Source: Prevotella sp. (GTDB lineage Bacteria > Bacteroidota > Bacteroidia > Bacteroidales > Bacteroidaceae). From it: a stretch of DNA of 46,622 nucleotides. Below the pieces are notes generated by a model that saw nothing but the letters and a program-made list of their open reading frames with translations, made no database searches and had not been told where the DNA came from. The DNA is taken from positions 1 through 46,622 of the forward strand of contig JAFSKJ010000009.1 in the NCBI GenBank assembly GCA_017449025.1, given 5' to 3'. Shown here piece by piece: positions 14,797-24,221 of this stretch. How positions within the stretch are numbered: the stretch's first letter is position 1; every line of letters begins with the position of its first letter. The position numbers and the translations under genes are program-made.

Positions 14797-15498
14797 ATGA
14801 AGAAGAAAATAGTTGTGCTCACAGGAGCAGGAATGTCGGTGGAGAGCGGTCTTAAGACCTTCCGCGATGCCGACGGACTATGGGAGAATTATCCCGTCAG
14901 CAAGGTAGCCACGCATGAGGGCTGGGAGGCCGACCCTACACTGGTGACAAACTTCTACAACATGCTGCGCCGAAAGTGCTGGGGCGTTAAGCCCAACGAG
15001 GGTCACCGCCTTGTGGCAAGCTTGGAGGAGAAGTACGACGTTACTGTTGTTACGCAGAACGTTGACAACCTGCATGAGATGGCTGGCTCTTCGAAAGTCA
15101 TACATCTTCACGGTGAGTTAATGAAAGTATGCTCCAGCCGTGATGTAGACGATGAGCGTTACCACCAGACACTGACGCCAGACAACTGCGAGGTGGAGCC
15201 AGGCACACTGGCAGGCGACGGCTCGCTGCTTCGGCCGTTCATAGTGTTTTTCGGTGAGGGAGTACCCATGATAGGCCCTGCAGCAGAAGAGGTGGGCAAT
15301 GCCGACATCTTTGTCATTATCGGCACGTCGATGGTGGTATATCCGGCTGCCGGACTCATACAGTACACCCGTCCGGGAATCCCCATCTACCTTATCGACC
15401 CGGCTCCCGTCAATGCCGGCATCCGACAGCATGTTACCCACATCCAGAAAGGTGCATCAGAGGGCATGAAGGAGTTGATAGAGTTGCTTGACAAGTAA
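14797..15498 (+). CDS. NAD-dependent sirtuin deacylase (Sir2/CobB-type)
   Basis: A 233-residue sirtuin. It has GAGMSVESGLKTFRD at residues 8-22 for NAD binding, VTQNVDNLHEMAG near 86, the catalytic HLHGEL (about 105), LRPFIVFFGE and GTSMVVYPAAG. It removes acyl groups from lysines and consumes NAD. Only two cysteines (KVCSS and DNCE) are visible in the small domain where four zinc ligands are usual, as in several Bacteroidota members. The gap before it has a small hairpin CAACTT-TCTC-AAGTTG (14742-14757). It is the intact relative of the fragment at 191-490. Confidence 0.93.
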   Translation: MKKKIVVLTGAGMSVESGLKTFRDADGLWENYPVSKVATHEGWEADPTLVTNFYNMLRRKCWGVKPNEGHRLVASLEEKYDVTVVTQNVDNLHEMAGSSKVIHLHGELMKVCSSRDVDDERYHQTLTPDNCEVEPGTLAGDGSLLRPFIVFFGEGVPMIGPAAEEVGNADIFVIIGTSMVVYPAAGLIQYTRPGIPIYLIDPAPVNAGIRQHVTHIQKGASEGMKELIELLDK

Positions 15499-15537
15499 GA
15501 AAGGCATAGCAGAAGAAACTATTTTTTGACAGGATTA

Positions 15538-15569
15538 TTTGCATAATTAGGCAAAAATGATTAATTTTG
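15538..15569 (+). promoter_or_regulatory. Promoter of the DUF3089 gene
   Basis: TTTG (15538-15541), 20 bases, then TAATTTTG (15562-15569) match the consensus. The box ends only ten bases before the ATG at 15580, so the transcript would have almost no leader if that start is used. Confidence 0.7.
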
Positions 15570-15579
15570 CAACCCAATT

Positions 15580-16596
15580 ATGCAAAAATCTGTTAGTCCA
15601 GTTACATTAAGAGCCGCATTCCGCCTGCTTATGACAGGTGGTGTGGTTCTTATTTGTATGGGTTGGAGCTATGTTCCCGGCCGTACATATTCCATTGTTC
15701 CTGACGAGCCAGACTATAGCGACTCCACGCAGTGGTACATTAAATGGCGCGACGGCACTGCCGACATTTTCTATATCATCTCCACAGAGACGGGCGATTT
15801 CATTTTAAACGGCGACACCTGTCACCATGCCAACACCTACGACCGCAGCAGCTGCCCCATGATGTTGGTGGAGATGGCGGCAGTAGACTCCTTCTATGGT
15901 GGCAGCAACAACTACTTCTCGCCCTATTACCGTCAGGTTACCATACAGTCATGGTTGGACTCCTTAAAAACTTTCGACCGCCTGCCATTGGCGTTGAGCG
16001 ACGTTGAGCGCAGCTGGGATTATTACCTTAAACACCTGAACCATGGTCGCCCGTTTATATTGGCAGGCTTCAGCCAGGGTGCCCATGCCATGATTAGCCT
16101 GCTGAGCCGTATGCCCGACAGCGTTGCCAGCCGGATGGTTGCCGCCTACGTAATAGGTTACAAGGTGACGCAGGCCAACCTCGACACAATCTCCGCTATC
16201 CGAGCAGCACAGAGTGCCACCGACGTGGGAGTCACCATAGTATTCAATTCCGTGCGTGCGCCGGAATGTGCTCTCGATTTGGTGAGTGGCGGCAACATGC
16301 TGTGTATAAACCCAGTGAACTGGCGCACCGATACGGTGAGTGCCGTCTTTGGCGATACGCTCACCGCCCGCTGCGATCCCGACAACCATCTGCTCCTGGT
16401 GGAAGGCTACAGACAGAAAAGACTAACGCCAATTATTGGGCGCGAGGGCAATTACCACGACCGCGAACTGAAGTTCTATTACCCCTACATCCGCCAGAAC
16501 ATGGCCGACCGTGTCAAGGCTTTTTTCAATCGCCAGGACTCGCTAAAGCACAAAAAGTGCCCCATTGAGTGCTACTGTTACGATAATGTGCAATAA
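15580..16596 (+). CDS. DUF3089 alpha/beta-hydrolase-like protein
   Basis: A 338-residue protein of the DUF3089 family. The nucleophile elbow GFSQGA near residue 165 and ADIFYIISTE near 60 are family hallmarks. The fold is alpha/beta hydrolase, but substrates are not known. One hydrophobic segment (residues 17-29) near the N-terminus may be an uncleaved signal or anchor. It precedes porP by 27 bases but has its own promoter, so it may feed transcripts into the secretion operon. Confidence 0.87.
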   Translation: MQKSVSPVTLRAAFRLLMTGGVVLICMGWSYVPGRTYSIVPDEPDYSDSTQWYIKWRDGTADIFYIISTETGDFILNGDTCHHANTYDRSSCPMMLVEMAAVDSFYGGSNNYFSPYYRQVTIQSWLDSLKTFDRLPLALSDVERSWDYYLKHLNHGRPFILAGFSQGAHAMISLLSRMPDSVASRMVAAYVIGYKVTQANLDTISAIRAAQSATDVGVTIVFNSVRAPECALDLVSGGNMLCINPVNWRTDTVSAVFGDTLTARCDPDNHLLLVEGYRQKRLTPIIGREGNYHDRELKFYYPYIRQNMADRVKAFFNRQDSLKHKKCPIECYCYDNVQ

Positions 16597-16623
16597 ATCT
16601 GACTTTCATACGTTATATTAAAC

Positions 16624-17565
16624 GTGTTTAGACGTTTAACCATTCTGGTTGTACTGCTGATGGCTGTCATGAATGGCACCTTTGCCCAGTACGATCCGTC
16701 GTTCAGTCACTACTGGGCGATGGAGCCGGCGTATAATCCTGCGGCAGCCGGCAAGGGTAACAAGCTGAACTTTACTGCTGCCTACAATATGTCGCTTGTA
16801 GGTTTCACCCACAATCCCAAGACCATCTATGCCGGTGCCGACATGCCTCTTAACTTGCTCGGTGCCAACCACGGTGTGGGTCTTCAGCTCCTTAACGACC
16901 AGATAGGTCTGTTCAGACATCAGAAGCTGGCTTTGCAGTATGCCTATAAGCACAAGCTGCTGGGAGGTGTCATCAGCGCAGGCATTCAGGCAGGTATCCT
17001 TAGCGAAAACTTCGACGGCTCAAAGCTCGATGCCATCGACCCTAACGACCCCGCTTTGTCATCGTCAGAGGTCACAGGCACAGGCTTCGACCTCTGTGCC
17101 GGCCTTTACTTTGTACATCGCGCCGGGTGGTACTTAGGCTTGTCGGCCCAGCATCTTAACTCGCCAACTGTCGAACTTGGTGAAACCAGCGAGTTGAGCA
17201 TCAACGGAACATATTATTTTACAGGAGGATACAATATTAAGCTAAGAAATCCGTTCTTTACAATACACACCTCTGTGCTTGGGCGCACCAACGGGTTGTC
17301 ATATCGTGGCGACTTGACTGCAAGAGTGCGCTATAGCCATGAGAAGCGTGTGATGTATGCAGGCCTGTCCTACAGCCCCGCCAACTCGGTGTCGCTGCTG
17401 GTAGGCGGCAATTTCCAAGGCATAAGCCTTGGATACTGCTATGAGGCTTATACGTCGGCCATCAGCTTAGGCAACGGCAGCCATGAGCTGATATTGGGCT
17501 ACCAGACCGACATCAACCTCTTCAAGAAGGGGCGCAATAAGCACCAGAGCGTGAGGATTCTCTGA
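16624..17565 (+). CDS. porP: PorP/SprF-family outer membrane protein, type IX secretion
   Basis: A 313-residue beta-barrel protein of the PorP/SprF family. A signal peptide (residues 1-21, ending FAQ) is followed by YDPSFSHYWAMEPAYNPAAAG, the conserved N-terminus, and repeated beta strands ending in a hydrophobic barrel strand. Members cap or partner the type IX machine and, in other bacteria, associate with its substrates. The start is GTG 16624, since no ATG is suitable. It heads the gldKLMN cluster, with a weak TCCCT-loop-AGGGA hairpin (17581-17596) before gldK. Confidence 0.9.
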   Translation: MFRRLTILVVLLMAVMNGTFAQYDPSFSHYWAMEPAYNPAAAGKGNKLNFTAAYNMSLVGFTHNPKTIYAGADMPLNLLGANHGVGLQLLNDQIGLFRHQKLALQYAYKHKLLGGVISAGIQAGILSENFDGSKLDAIDPNDPALSSSEVTGTGFDLCAGLYFVHRAGWYLGLSAQHLNSPTVELGETSELSINGTYYFTGGYNIKLRNPFFTIHTSVLGRTNGLSYRGDLTARVRYSHEKRVMYAGLSYSPANSVSLLVGGNFQGISLGYCYEAYTSAISLGNGSHELILGYQTDINLFKKGRNKHQSVRIL

Positions 17566-17619
17566 AAGTAGACCATTAACTCCCTGAAAAGAGGGATTTT
17601 GAATATGACAAAGGATTAA

Positions 17620-19125
17620 ATGATAAAAGATATGAATGTGGAAAGAATAAACAGCCTGTTTCAAGTAATCAGACATCCCTCCCTTTGGAATGGCTTGGGT
17701 GGGCTATTAGCCTTACTTCTCCTGACAAGTTGCTTTGGAGGTAAGGTCACATCGGCCTCAGGAGGCGAGGTGACGGGCAGCGGAGGCCGTGCCTTCACCG
17801 AGCCTACACCATTCGGCATGACACTCATCAAGCGCGGACACTTGCGCATGGGCATTGAGCAGCAAGACTCCCTTTGGGGCAAGCAGACACCTGTCAGGGA
17901 CATCTCCGTTGACGGATTCTGGATGGACGATACCGAGATAACCAACTCGGAGTACCGCCAGTTTGTCAACTATGTCCGCGACTCTATCATACGTGAACGC
18001 CTGGCCGACCCCAACTATGGCGGCGACGAGACATACAAGATAGAGGAGGACAAGAACGGCGACCCCGTGAAGCCTCACCTGAACTGGAAGAAGTCCATTC
18101 CACGCAAGCCCAATGAAGACGAGCAGCGCGCTTTGGAGAGCGTCTATGTGACAAACCCCGTCACCGGCGAGAAGATGCTCGACTACAGCCAGATGAACTA
18201 CCGCTACGAATTCTATGACTACACCGCAGCTGCATTGCGCCGCAACCGTCTGAACCCCGAGGAGCGCAACCTCAACACCGACGTGGAGGTAAATCCCGAA
18301 GAGGTGGTGTGGATTTCGAAAGACACGGCCTACATCAACGACGAGGGCAAGATTGTGCGCGAGACCATCAACCGCCAGCTTTCTGGGCCGTGGGACTTCC
18401 TGAACACCTACATTGTCAATATCTATCCCGACACCACATGCTGGGTGAACGACTTCCCCAACGCCGACAACGAGGTGTACATGCGCAACTATTTCTCCAA
18501 TCCCGCCTACAACGACTACCCCGTGGTCGGTGTCACTTGGGAGCAGGCAAACGCCTTCTGTGCCTGGCGCACGGAGTATCTGCTCAAGGGTCTTGGGGCT
18601 GCAGCCCGCTTTGTGCAGCGCTATCGTCTTCCCACAGAGGCCGAGTGGGAGTATGCCGCCCGTGGCAAGGAGGGCACGGAGTTCCCGTGGGAGAACGAAG
18701 ATGTTGCTTCCGGAAAAGGATGCTTCTTCGCCAACTTCAAGCCCGACGACGGAAACTACACCAAGGACGGGAACCTGATAACGTCAAAGGTGGGAATCTA
18801 TTCGGCCAATTCCAACGGCCTCTACGACATGGCGGGAAACGTGGCTGAGTGGACCTCAACCATCTTTACCGAGGCAGGCATCGATGCCATGAACGACGTG
18901 AACCCGCAGCTCAAGTACAACGCCGCCAAGGAAGACCCGTACCGGCTGAAGAAGAAGTCTGTGCGCGGAGGCTCGTGGAAAGATCCCGAGAGCTACATCC
19001 GCTCGGCATGGCGCTCAAGCGAGTTCCAGAACCAGCCGCGCTCCTACATCGGATTCCGCTGCGTCCGCTCGCTGGCTAACACCGTTAGCGAGAAGGCCAA
19101 GGTGTCGAAGAAACAGAAGAAATAG
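17620..19125 (+). CDS. gldK: Type IX secretion lipoprotein GldK (PorK)
   Basis: A 501-residue lipoprotein. A long N-terminus leads to the lipobox LLTSC (Cys38), followed by a sulfatase-modifying-factor-like (FGE) domain: MTLIKRGHLRMG, VDGFWMDDTEITNSEYRQFV, then RLPTEAEWEYAARG, GLYDMAGNVAEW, RGGSW and IGFRCVR near the end. GldK and GldN form the periplasmic ring anchored to the outer membrane. ATG 17620 is used, although ATG 17632 is possible. The gene order porP-K-L-M-N is the standard one. Confidence 0.96.
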   Translation: MIKDMNVERINSLFQVIRHPSLWNGLGGLLALLLLTSCFGGKVTSASGGEVTGSGGRAFTEPTPFGMTLIKRGHLRMGIEQQDSLWGKQTPVRDISVDGFWMDDTEITNSEYRQFVNYVRDSIIRERLADPNYGGDETYKIEEDKNGDPVKPHLNWKKSIPRKPNEDEQRALESVYVTNPVTGEKMLDYSQMNYRYEFYDYTAAALRRNRLNPEERNLNTDVEVNPEEVVWISKDTAYINDEGKIVRETINRQLSGPWDFLNTYIVNIYPDTTCWVNDFPNADNEVYMRNYFSNPAYNDYPVVGVTWEQANAFCAWRTEYLLKGLGAAARFVQRYRLPTEAEWEYAARGKEGTEFPWENEDVASGKGCFFANFKPDDGNYTKDGNLITSKVGIYSANSNGLYDMAGNVAEWTSTIFTEAGIDAMNDVNPQLKYNAAKEDPYRLKKKSVRGGSWKDPESYIRSAWRSSEFQNQPRSYIGFRCVRSLANTVSEKAKVSKKQKK

Positions 19126-19177
19126 CATTATGGCGTAACATCGGACTATCGTAACAAACAAGCTAACGCTCATCCAA

Positions 19178-20053
19178 ATGACAAAATACAGCAAATTCAA
19201 CGTAATCTACCGCTTGCAGAAGTGGTTGGACAGCGTCCCCGGGCAGACGTTTATGAACTACGCCTACAGCTGGGGTGCATCAATAGTAATCTTGGGTACA
19301 CTGTTTAAGCTTACCCACCTGCCTGGAGCCAACTTCATGCTGTTCCTCGGCATGGGAACCGAGGTCGTGGTATTCTTCATTGCGGCCTTCGACCGCCCGT
19401 TCGACAAGACTGCCGACGGCATGGACCTGCCTACTCATGTAGGATTGGGAACTATAGGTACAGAAGCTGGAGTGGGAACTGTAGGAGCAGAAGAGGCCGC
19501 TGCCCTGTCGCCAGCCATTGAGGGAGTCTCCGGTGGCGGTGGAGTCGCCGGTGGCGGTACCATCATCATCGGCGGCGGTGGCGGAGGTGGCTCCGCTGTC
19601 TCGCAGTCACACCTTGCCGAACAGCCCACGGGCCATGATGCTCCAGTGGTCGACACCGAGGCAATAGCAGCCGTTTCGTCGTCGGTCACCACTATGGCAG
19701 GCGGCACTGTGGTATCGCCAGTACCATCGGTGAACCCCGAGTTGGAGGAGGCCACCGCCAACTACGTCGACGAGCTGAAGAACCTGACAGAGATGCTCCA
19801 CAAGGTGTCGGAACAGAGCGAGCGCCTCGCCCGCGACTCCGAGGAGATGGAGAATCTGAACCGCACGCTCACGGGCATCTGCAAGATCTACGAGATGCAG
19901 CTTAAGGGTGCAAGCGCACAGATAGGCACCATCGACGAAATCAACGAACAGACGCGCAAGATGGCCGACCAGATAGTGGAACTCAACCATATCTACGCCC
20001 GAATGATCGAGGCCATGACTGTCAACATGCCGAAAGCCCCAGTAGCCCCATAA
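19178..20053 (+). CDS. gldL: Type IX secretion inner-membrane motor protein GldL (PorL)
   Basis: A 291-residue protein with two transmembrane helices (about residues 28-46 and 52-70). The second carries GMGTEVVVFF, whose Glu is the proton-channel glutamate of the GldL-GldM motor. The C-terminal third (about 190-285) is a coiled-coil region with heptads. Between them lies an unusually glycine-rich linker (GGGGVAGGG, IIIGGGGGGG at about residues 115-150) followed by a Ser/Thr/Val-rich stretch. It drives the rotary secretion motor with GldM. Confidence 0.95.
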   Translation: MTKYSKFNVIYRLQKWLDSVPGQTFMNYAYSWGASIVILGTLFKLTHLPGANFMLFLGMGTEVVVFFIAAFDRPFDKTADGMDLPTHVGLGTIGTEAGVGTVGAEEAAALSPAIEGVSGGGGVAGGGTIIIGGGGGGGSAVSQSHLAEQPTGHDAPVVDTEAIAAVSSSVTTMAGGTVVSPVPSVNPELEEATANYVDELKNLTEMLHKVSEQSERLARDSEEMENLNRTLTGICKIYEMQLKGASAQIGTIDEINEQTRKMADQIVELNHIYARMIEAMTVNMPKAPVAP

Positions 20054-20063
20054 AACAAAGACA

Positions 20064-21629
20064 ATGGCAATAAAGAAAAGACCCATATCTCCGCGCCAGA
20101 AGATGATCAACCTGATGTACGTCGTCTTGATGGCCATGCTCGCACTGAACGTCTCCAACGAGGTGCTCAATGGCTTTTCCATCGTGGGAGAGAGCATAGG
20201 CCGAACCACAGACAACGCCATCAAGGACAATCTGGCCATCTACGAGGCCTTCGAGGACCAGATGAAAGCCAATCCGCAGAAGGTCAAGGAGTGGTACGAC
20301 AAGGCACAGCAGGTGAAGCAGATGAGCGACTCGCTCTATGACTTTGCTGCCGAGCTGAAGATGGCCATTGCCCGGGAGGCCGACGGCGACGACGGGAACC
20401 CCGACAATCTGGAGAACCAGGAGGATCTGGAAGCTTCCAATCAGGTTATGCTGGCACCGGGACGCGGACGCGGCGAAGCCCTGAAGCAGGCCATCGACTC
20501 CTATCGCGAGCGCATACTGAAGATGATTCCCGACACAGCCAAGCAGCGGAACATTGCCAACGACCTCACCACCGAGGTGTCGGCCAAGAAACGCACCTTG
20601 GGCAAGAACTGGCAGGAAACACAGTTCGAGTCCATGCCCGCCATTGCCGCCGTCACCATCCTGTCGAAGCTACAGGGCGATGTGCGCAATGCCGAGAAGG
20701 AGGTGCTCCACACCCTGGTGCAGAACATCGACGTCAAGGACATTCGCGTCAACCTTCTCGAGGCTTTCGTCATCCCTAACTCGCAGACCATTGTCCGCGG
20801 CGACAAGTTCTCGGCCAAGATTGTCATGGCTGCCGTCGATACCACTCAGGTTCCTGAAATATATATAGGTAACCAGAAGGTTACGCTGCGCGACAATGTC
20901 TATGAGCGCATCTGCGGCTCCACCGGCGACTTCACGCTGGCAGGCTACATTGAGACCGTCAACGGCAACGGCGACAAGATACGCCGCGACTTCTCGCAGA
21001 AGTACACCGTCGTCGACCCCTCGGCCACCGTGTCTGCCGACCTTATGAACATGCTCTATGCCGGCTACAACAACCCCATCAGCGTGTCGGTGCCCGGCGT
21101 TCCACTTAATAAGATACAGGCCACCATGAGCGGCGGCACACTCCAGCCCACTGGCCCCGGCAAGTACATTGCCCGCCCGGCCAAGGTAGGCGAGAACGTC
21201 ACCATCACCGTCACCTCTACCAACACCGGGCGCCCGCAGCAGATGGGGCAGTTCACCTTCCGTGTGCGCCGTCTGCCCGACCCCACGCCCTACATCAACG
21301 TGAAGGACGAGCACGGCAATCCCAACCGCTTCAAGGGTGGCGGCATGGTCAAGGGCAACCTTATGGGCATTGAGACCTTGGGAGCAGCCATCGACGACGG
21401 CATTCTCGACATACCCTTCCGCGTGGTGTCGTTCGAGACGGTGTTCTTCGACAACATGGGCATGGCAGTGCCCATACCCTCCGACGGCACCAACTTCTCT
21501 GCCCGCCAGAAAGACACTTTCCGAAAGCTACAGCGCAACCGCCGCTTCTACATCTCTCGCGTCACCGTCATTGGCCCCGACGGCATACAGCGAACACTGC
21601 AGAACCCTATGGAGATAATTGTGAAATAG
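20064..21629 (+). CDS. gldM: Type IX secretion motor protein GldM (PorM)
   Basis: A 521-residue protein with a single N-terminal membrane helix (MINLMYVVLMAMLALNV, residues 13-29) and a long periplasmic part that forms a dimeric shaft of successive domains. VPGVPLNKIQATMSGGTL and the C-terminal FFDNMGMAVPIPSDG are recognisable GldM segments. It couples GldL rotation to the GldK-GldN ring. It begins ten bases after gldL, so it is almost certainly co-translated. Confidence 0.96.
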   Translation: MAIKKRPISPRQKMINLMYVVLMAMLALNVSNEVLNGFSIVGESIGRTTDNAIKDNLAIYEAFEDQMKANPQKVKEWYDKAQQVKQMSDSLYDFAAELKMAIAREADGDDGNPDNLENQEDLEASNQVMLAPGRGRGEALKQAIDSYRERILKMIPDTAKQRNIANDLTTEVSAKKRTLGKNWQETQFESMPAIAAVTILSKLQGDVRNAEKEVLHTLVQNIDVKDIRVNLLEAFVIPNSQTIVRGDKFSAKIVMAAVDTTQVPEIYIGNQKVTLRDNVYERICGSTGDFTLAGYIETVNGNGDKIRRDFSQKYTVVDPSATVSADLMNMLYAGYNNPISVSVPGVPLNKIQATMSGGTLQPTGPGKYIARPAKVGENVTITVTSTNTGRPQQMGQFTFRVRRLPDPTPYINVKDEHGNPNRFKGGGMVKGNLMGIETLGAAIDDGILDIPFRVVSFETVFFDNMGMAVPIPSDGTNFSARQKDTFRKLQRNRRFYISRVTVIGPDGIQRTLQNPMEIIVK

Positions 21630-21677
21630 CGGCCTGCGCCATAAATGACATACTACAATGATAAAGAAAAAGAAGAT

Positions 21678-22793
21678 ATGAAAGCAAGTAAATTCCCAAT
21701 AGCTAAACGATGGATGATAGTGATAGGTTTGTCATTCGTCATTTGCCATCTGTCGCTTAGCGATGCCCAAGCGCAGCCCAAGCGCAGCCGCGTGCAGCAG
21801 ACACAGCAGGCACAGCAGGCTCAACAGAAGAAGCAGGGTTCGTCATCGTCTATGACGCGACGCATGCAGATCAGCTATCCCGTGGCTCTCGACATGCCCG
21901 AAGACGTGGTGTGGAGGCGCGACATCTACCGCGAGCTTGACCTCAACGACGATGCCAACGCCGGACTGTACTATCCCGTGCAGCCACAGGGGAAGGAGAT
22001 GAACCTCTTTACATATATCTTCAAGTTGGCCTTAGGCAACTATATCCCCGTCTACGAGTATTCAATAGCCAACGATGGCAACGACGACTTCTCCGAGGGG
22101 GCAAAGGTCAAGATCCAGCAGATTCTCGACGACCGCCACATATTCTACGAGGAGCAGAACGGTAAGCTGCGCGTCGACAACAGCGACATACCGTCGGCAG
22201 AGGTCACCAAGTACTTCCTCAAGGAGAGCGCCTACTACGACCAGGGAAACGCCACCTTCCATATCAAGCCGCTGGCACTCTGCCCCATCATGCTGCGCGA
22301 CGACGACTTTGGCGGTGAGGCCACGCAGTACCCGCTCTTCTGGGTGAAATACAGCGACCTGGAACCCTTCCTTAGCCGCCAGACCATCATGACGTCGAAT
22401 GTCAACAACGCCGCCGTCATGTCGATGGACGACTATTTCACACTCAACAAGTACAAAGGCAAGATATATAAGACCAACAACATGCTGGGCAAGACCCTCG
22501 CACAGATAGCCGGCGGCGACTCCGCCAAGCTCTCCTCCGAGCAACTGCGCATAGAGGCCGAGTTGGAGGCTTTCCGCACACGCATCTTCGGCGACCAGCA
22601 GAAGAAAGACTCGCTTGACAGCATTGCCAATGCCGACCCCAAGGCAGCAAAGGCACTGGCGAGGAAGAAGAAAAGTTCATCGGACCGCACAGAGAAAGCA
22701 TCTACGCGCGCAGGCCGCAAGCGAAGCTCATCTTCGGCAACATCGCCCGCCAACGCCAACGCCCGTGTAAGCGTGCGCCGCCAACGCCACTGA
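21678..22793 (+). CDS. gldN: Type IX secretion protein GldN (PorN)
   Basis: A periplasmic ring protein of 371 residues from ATG 21678, which gives a clean signal peptide (MKASKFPIAKR, then VIGLSFVICHLSLS, cleavage near AQA-QP). The ATG at 21645 would add 11 charged residues. A Gln-rich stretch (QQTQQAQQAQQ) follows, then the GldN core: DVVWRRDIYRELDLNDDANAGLYYP and FTYIFKLALGNYIPVYEY. The C-terminus is Ala/Lys/Arg/Ser-rich (KKKSSSDRTEKASTRAGRKR) and low in complexity. It ends the secretion operon. Confidence 0.95.
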   Translation: MKASKFPIAKRWMIVIGLSFVICHLSLSDAQAQPKRSRVQQTQQAQQAQQKKQGSSSSMTRRMQISYPVALDMPEDVVWRRDIYRELDLNDDANAGLYYPVQPQGKEMNLFTYIFKLALGNYIPVYEYSIANDGNDDFSEGAKVKIQQILDDRHIFYEEQNGKLRVDNSDIPSAEVTKYFLKESAYYDQGNATFHIKPLALCPIMLRDDDFGGEATQYPLFWVKYSDLEPFLSRQTIMTSNVNNAAVMSMDDYFTLNKYKGKIYKTNNMLGKTLAQIAGGDSAKLSSEQLRIEAELEAFRTRIFGDQQKKDSLDSIANADPKAAKALARKKKSSSDRTEKASTRAGRKRSSSSATSPANANARVSVRRQRH

Positions 22794-22837
22794 CAACTAA
22801 AACCACACACATTACAACTAACCCAAACAAAGACTTG

Positions 22838-24193
22838 ATGAATAGCAATAACGACAGCGACATGACCCGGAGAGAGTTCCTCCGGCGCATAGGAATAGGT
22901 ACAGGCTCGGCCATGGCTCTCATGGCCTTGGAGCCTTTAAACATTTTGGCACAGTCAAAGCACGACACGGCCACAGCCAGCAACCGTATGACCTACCGCG
23001 TGCAGCACGGGTCGGGAGAGCAGATCTCACTGCTCGGCTTCGGCATGATGCGCCTGCCCAACAATCAGGAAGAGGTGAACCGCTTGGTGGACTATGCCAT
23101 TGAGCATGGCGTCAACTACTTCGACACAGCCCCCATGTATATGGGCGGGCAGTCGGAGGTGCTCACCGGAAACGCCCTCGCGCGACACCCCAGGGAGAAA
23201 TTCTTCGTGGCAACCAAGATGTCGAATCAGAATCGGCGCACATGGTCGTTCGAGGAGTCGAAAAGTATGTATGAGCGGTCGTTTGAGCGACTCAGGGTTG
23301 AACACATCGACTATTACCTGTTGCATAGCATAGGTGGTGGTATGGATTCACTGAAGGGGCGCTTCCTCGACAATGGCTTACTCGAATTCCTACTAAAGGA
23401 GCGCAAGGAGGGGCGCATCAAACACCTCGGATTTTCCTATCACGGCGATGTCAGAGACTTCGACTGGCTTCTTGACCGCCAGGAGGAGTACAAATGGGAC
23501 TTCTGCCAGATACAGATGAACTTCCTCGACTGGCGACACGCATCACTGCGTGGTGGACGCAGAGTGGATGCCGATGCCGAATACCTCTATGGCAAGTGCG
23601 AGAAACAGGGAGTACAGTGCGTCATCATGGAGCCGCTGCGCGGCGGTGCCTTCGGCAAGATGGCACAGGAACTCACCGACCAGCTCAAGGCCGTGCATCC
23701 CGACGACAGCACCGCACGATGGGCTTTCCGCTGGGTGGGATCCTTCCCCAACATCCTTACCGTACTCAGCGGCATGAACCGTATGGAGCATCTCGAGGAG
23801 AACGTGGCCACCTTCTCGCCGGTTGACCCATGCACCGACGCAGAAAACAGGCTGCTGGCCGACATTGCTGACCAGATGTCGGGCTTCCCCACCATTCCTT
23901 GCACCACATGCGAGTATTGCATGCCGTGCCCCTATGGTGTCAACATACCCGGAAACTTCGCCTACTACAACGAGGCCGTCAACAGCCATGTGCTGCCACT
24001 GCCGCCATCCACCGCCGCCGACTTCTCCACAAAGAAGCAGGCGTTTGCCGATGGCTACCGCAAGGCACTTACCGACGAGAAAACATGGGCCAGCCGCTGC
24101 CAGGACTGCGAGGTTTGCCTCTCCAAGTGCCCGCAGCAGATACGCATACCAAACCAGCTGGCACGCATCGTCGAGACGCTACGCAAACAATGA
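22838..24193 (+). CDS. Aldo/keto reductase with Tat signal and ferredoxin-like C-terminus
   Basis: A 451-residue protein. The twin-arginine signal TRREFLRRIG is followed by a hydrophobic stretch; the export role is inferred. The aldo/keto-reductase barrel runs over about residues 50-330 (GFGMMRLP, GVNYFDTAPMYMGGQSE, RLRVEHIDYYLLHS). The C-terminal 110 residues contain two Cys clusters: CTTCEYCMPCPYG near 365 and CQDCEVCLSKCPQQ near 425, typical of 4Fe-4S ferredoxin-like ends in this subfamily. The substrate is unknown; a redox role with iron-sulfur electron transfer is expected. Confidence 0.9.
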   Translation: MNSNNDSDMTRREFLRRIGIGTGSAMALMALEPLNILAQSKHDTATASNRMTYRVQHGSGEQISLLGFGMMRLPNNQEEVNRLVDYAIEHGVNYFDTAPMYMGGQSEVLTGNALARHPREKFFVATKMSNQNRRTWSFEESKSMYERSFERLRVEHIDYYLLHSIGGGMDSLKGRFLDNGLLEFLLKERKEGRIKHLGFSYHGDVRDFDWLLDRQEEYKWDFCQIQMNFLDWRHASLRGGRRVDADAEYLYGKCEKQGVQCVIMEPLRGGAFGKMAQELTDQLKAVHPDDSTARWAFRWVGSFPNILTVLSGMNRMEHLEENVATFSPVDPCTDAENRLLADIADQMSGFPTIPCTTCEYCMPCPYGVNIPGNFAYYNEAVNSHVLPLPPSTAADFSTKKQAFADGYRKALTDEKTWASRCQDCEVCLSKCPQQIRIPNQLARIVETLRKQ

Positions 24194-24221
24194 CTTATTA
24201 TCATAAAACAACTAAACAGCA

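Noticed and set aside
16624-22793. A novel secretion system
   Set aside because: The genes are the known porP-gldKLMN components in the usual order.
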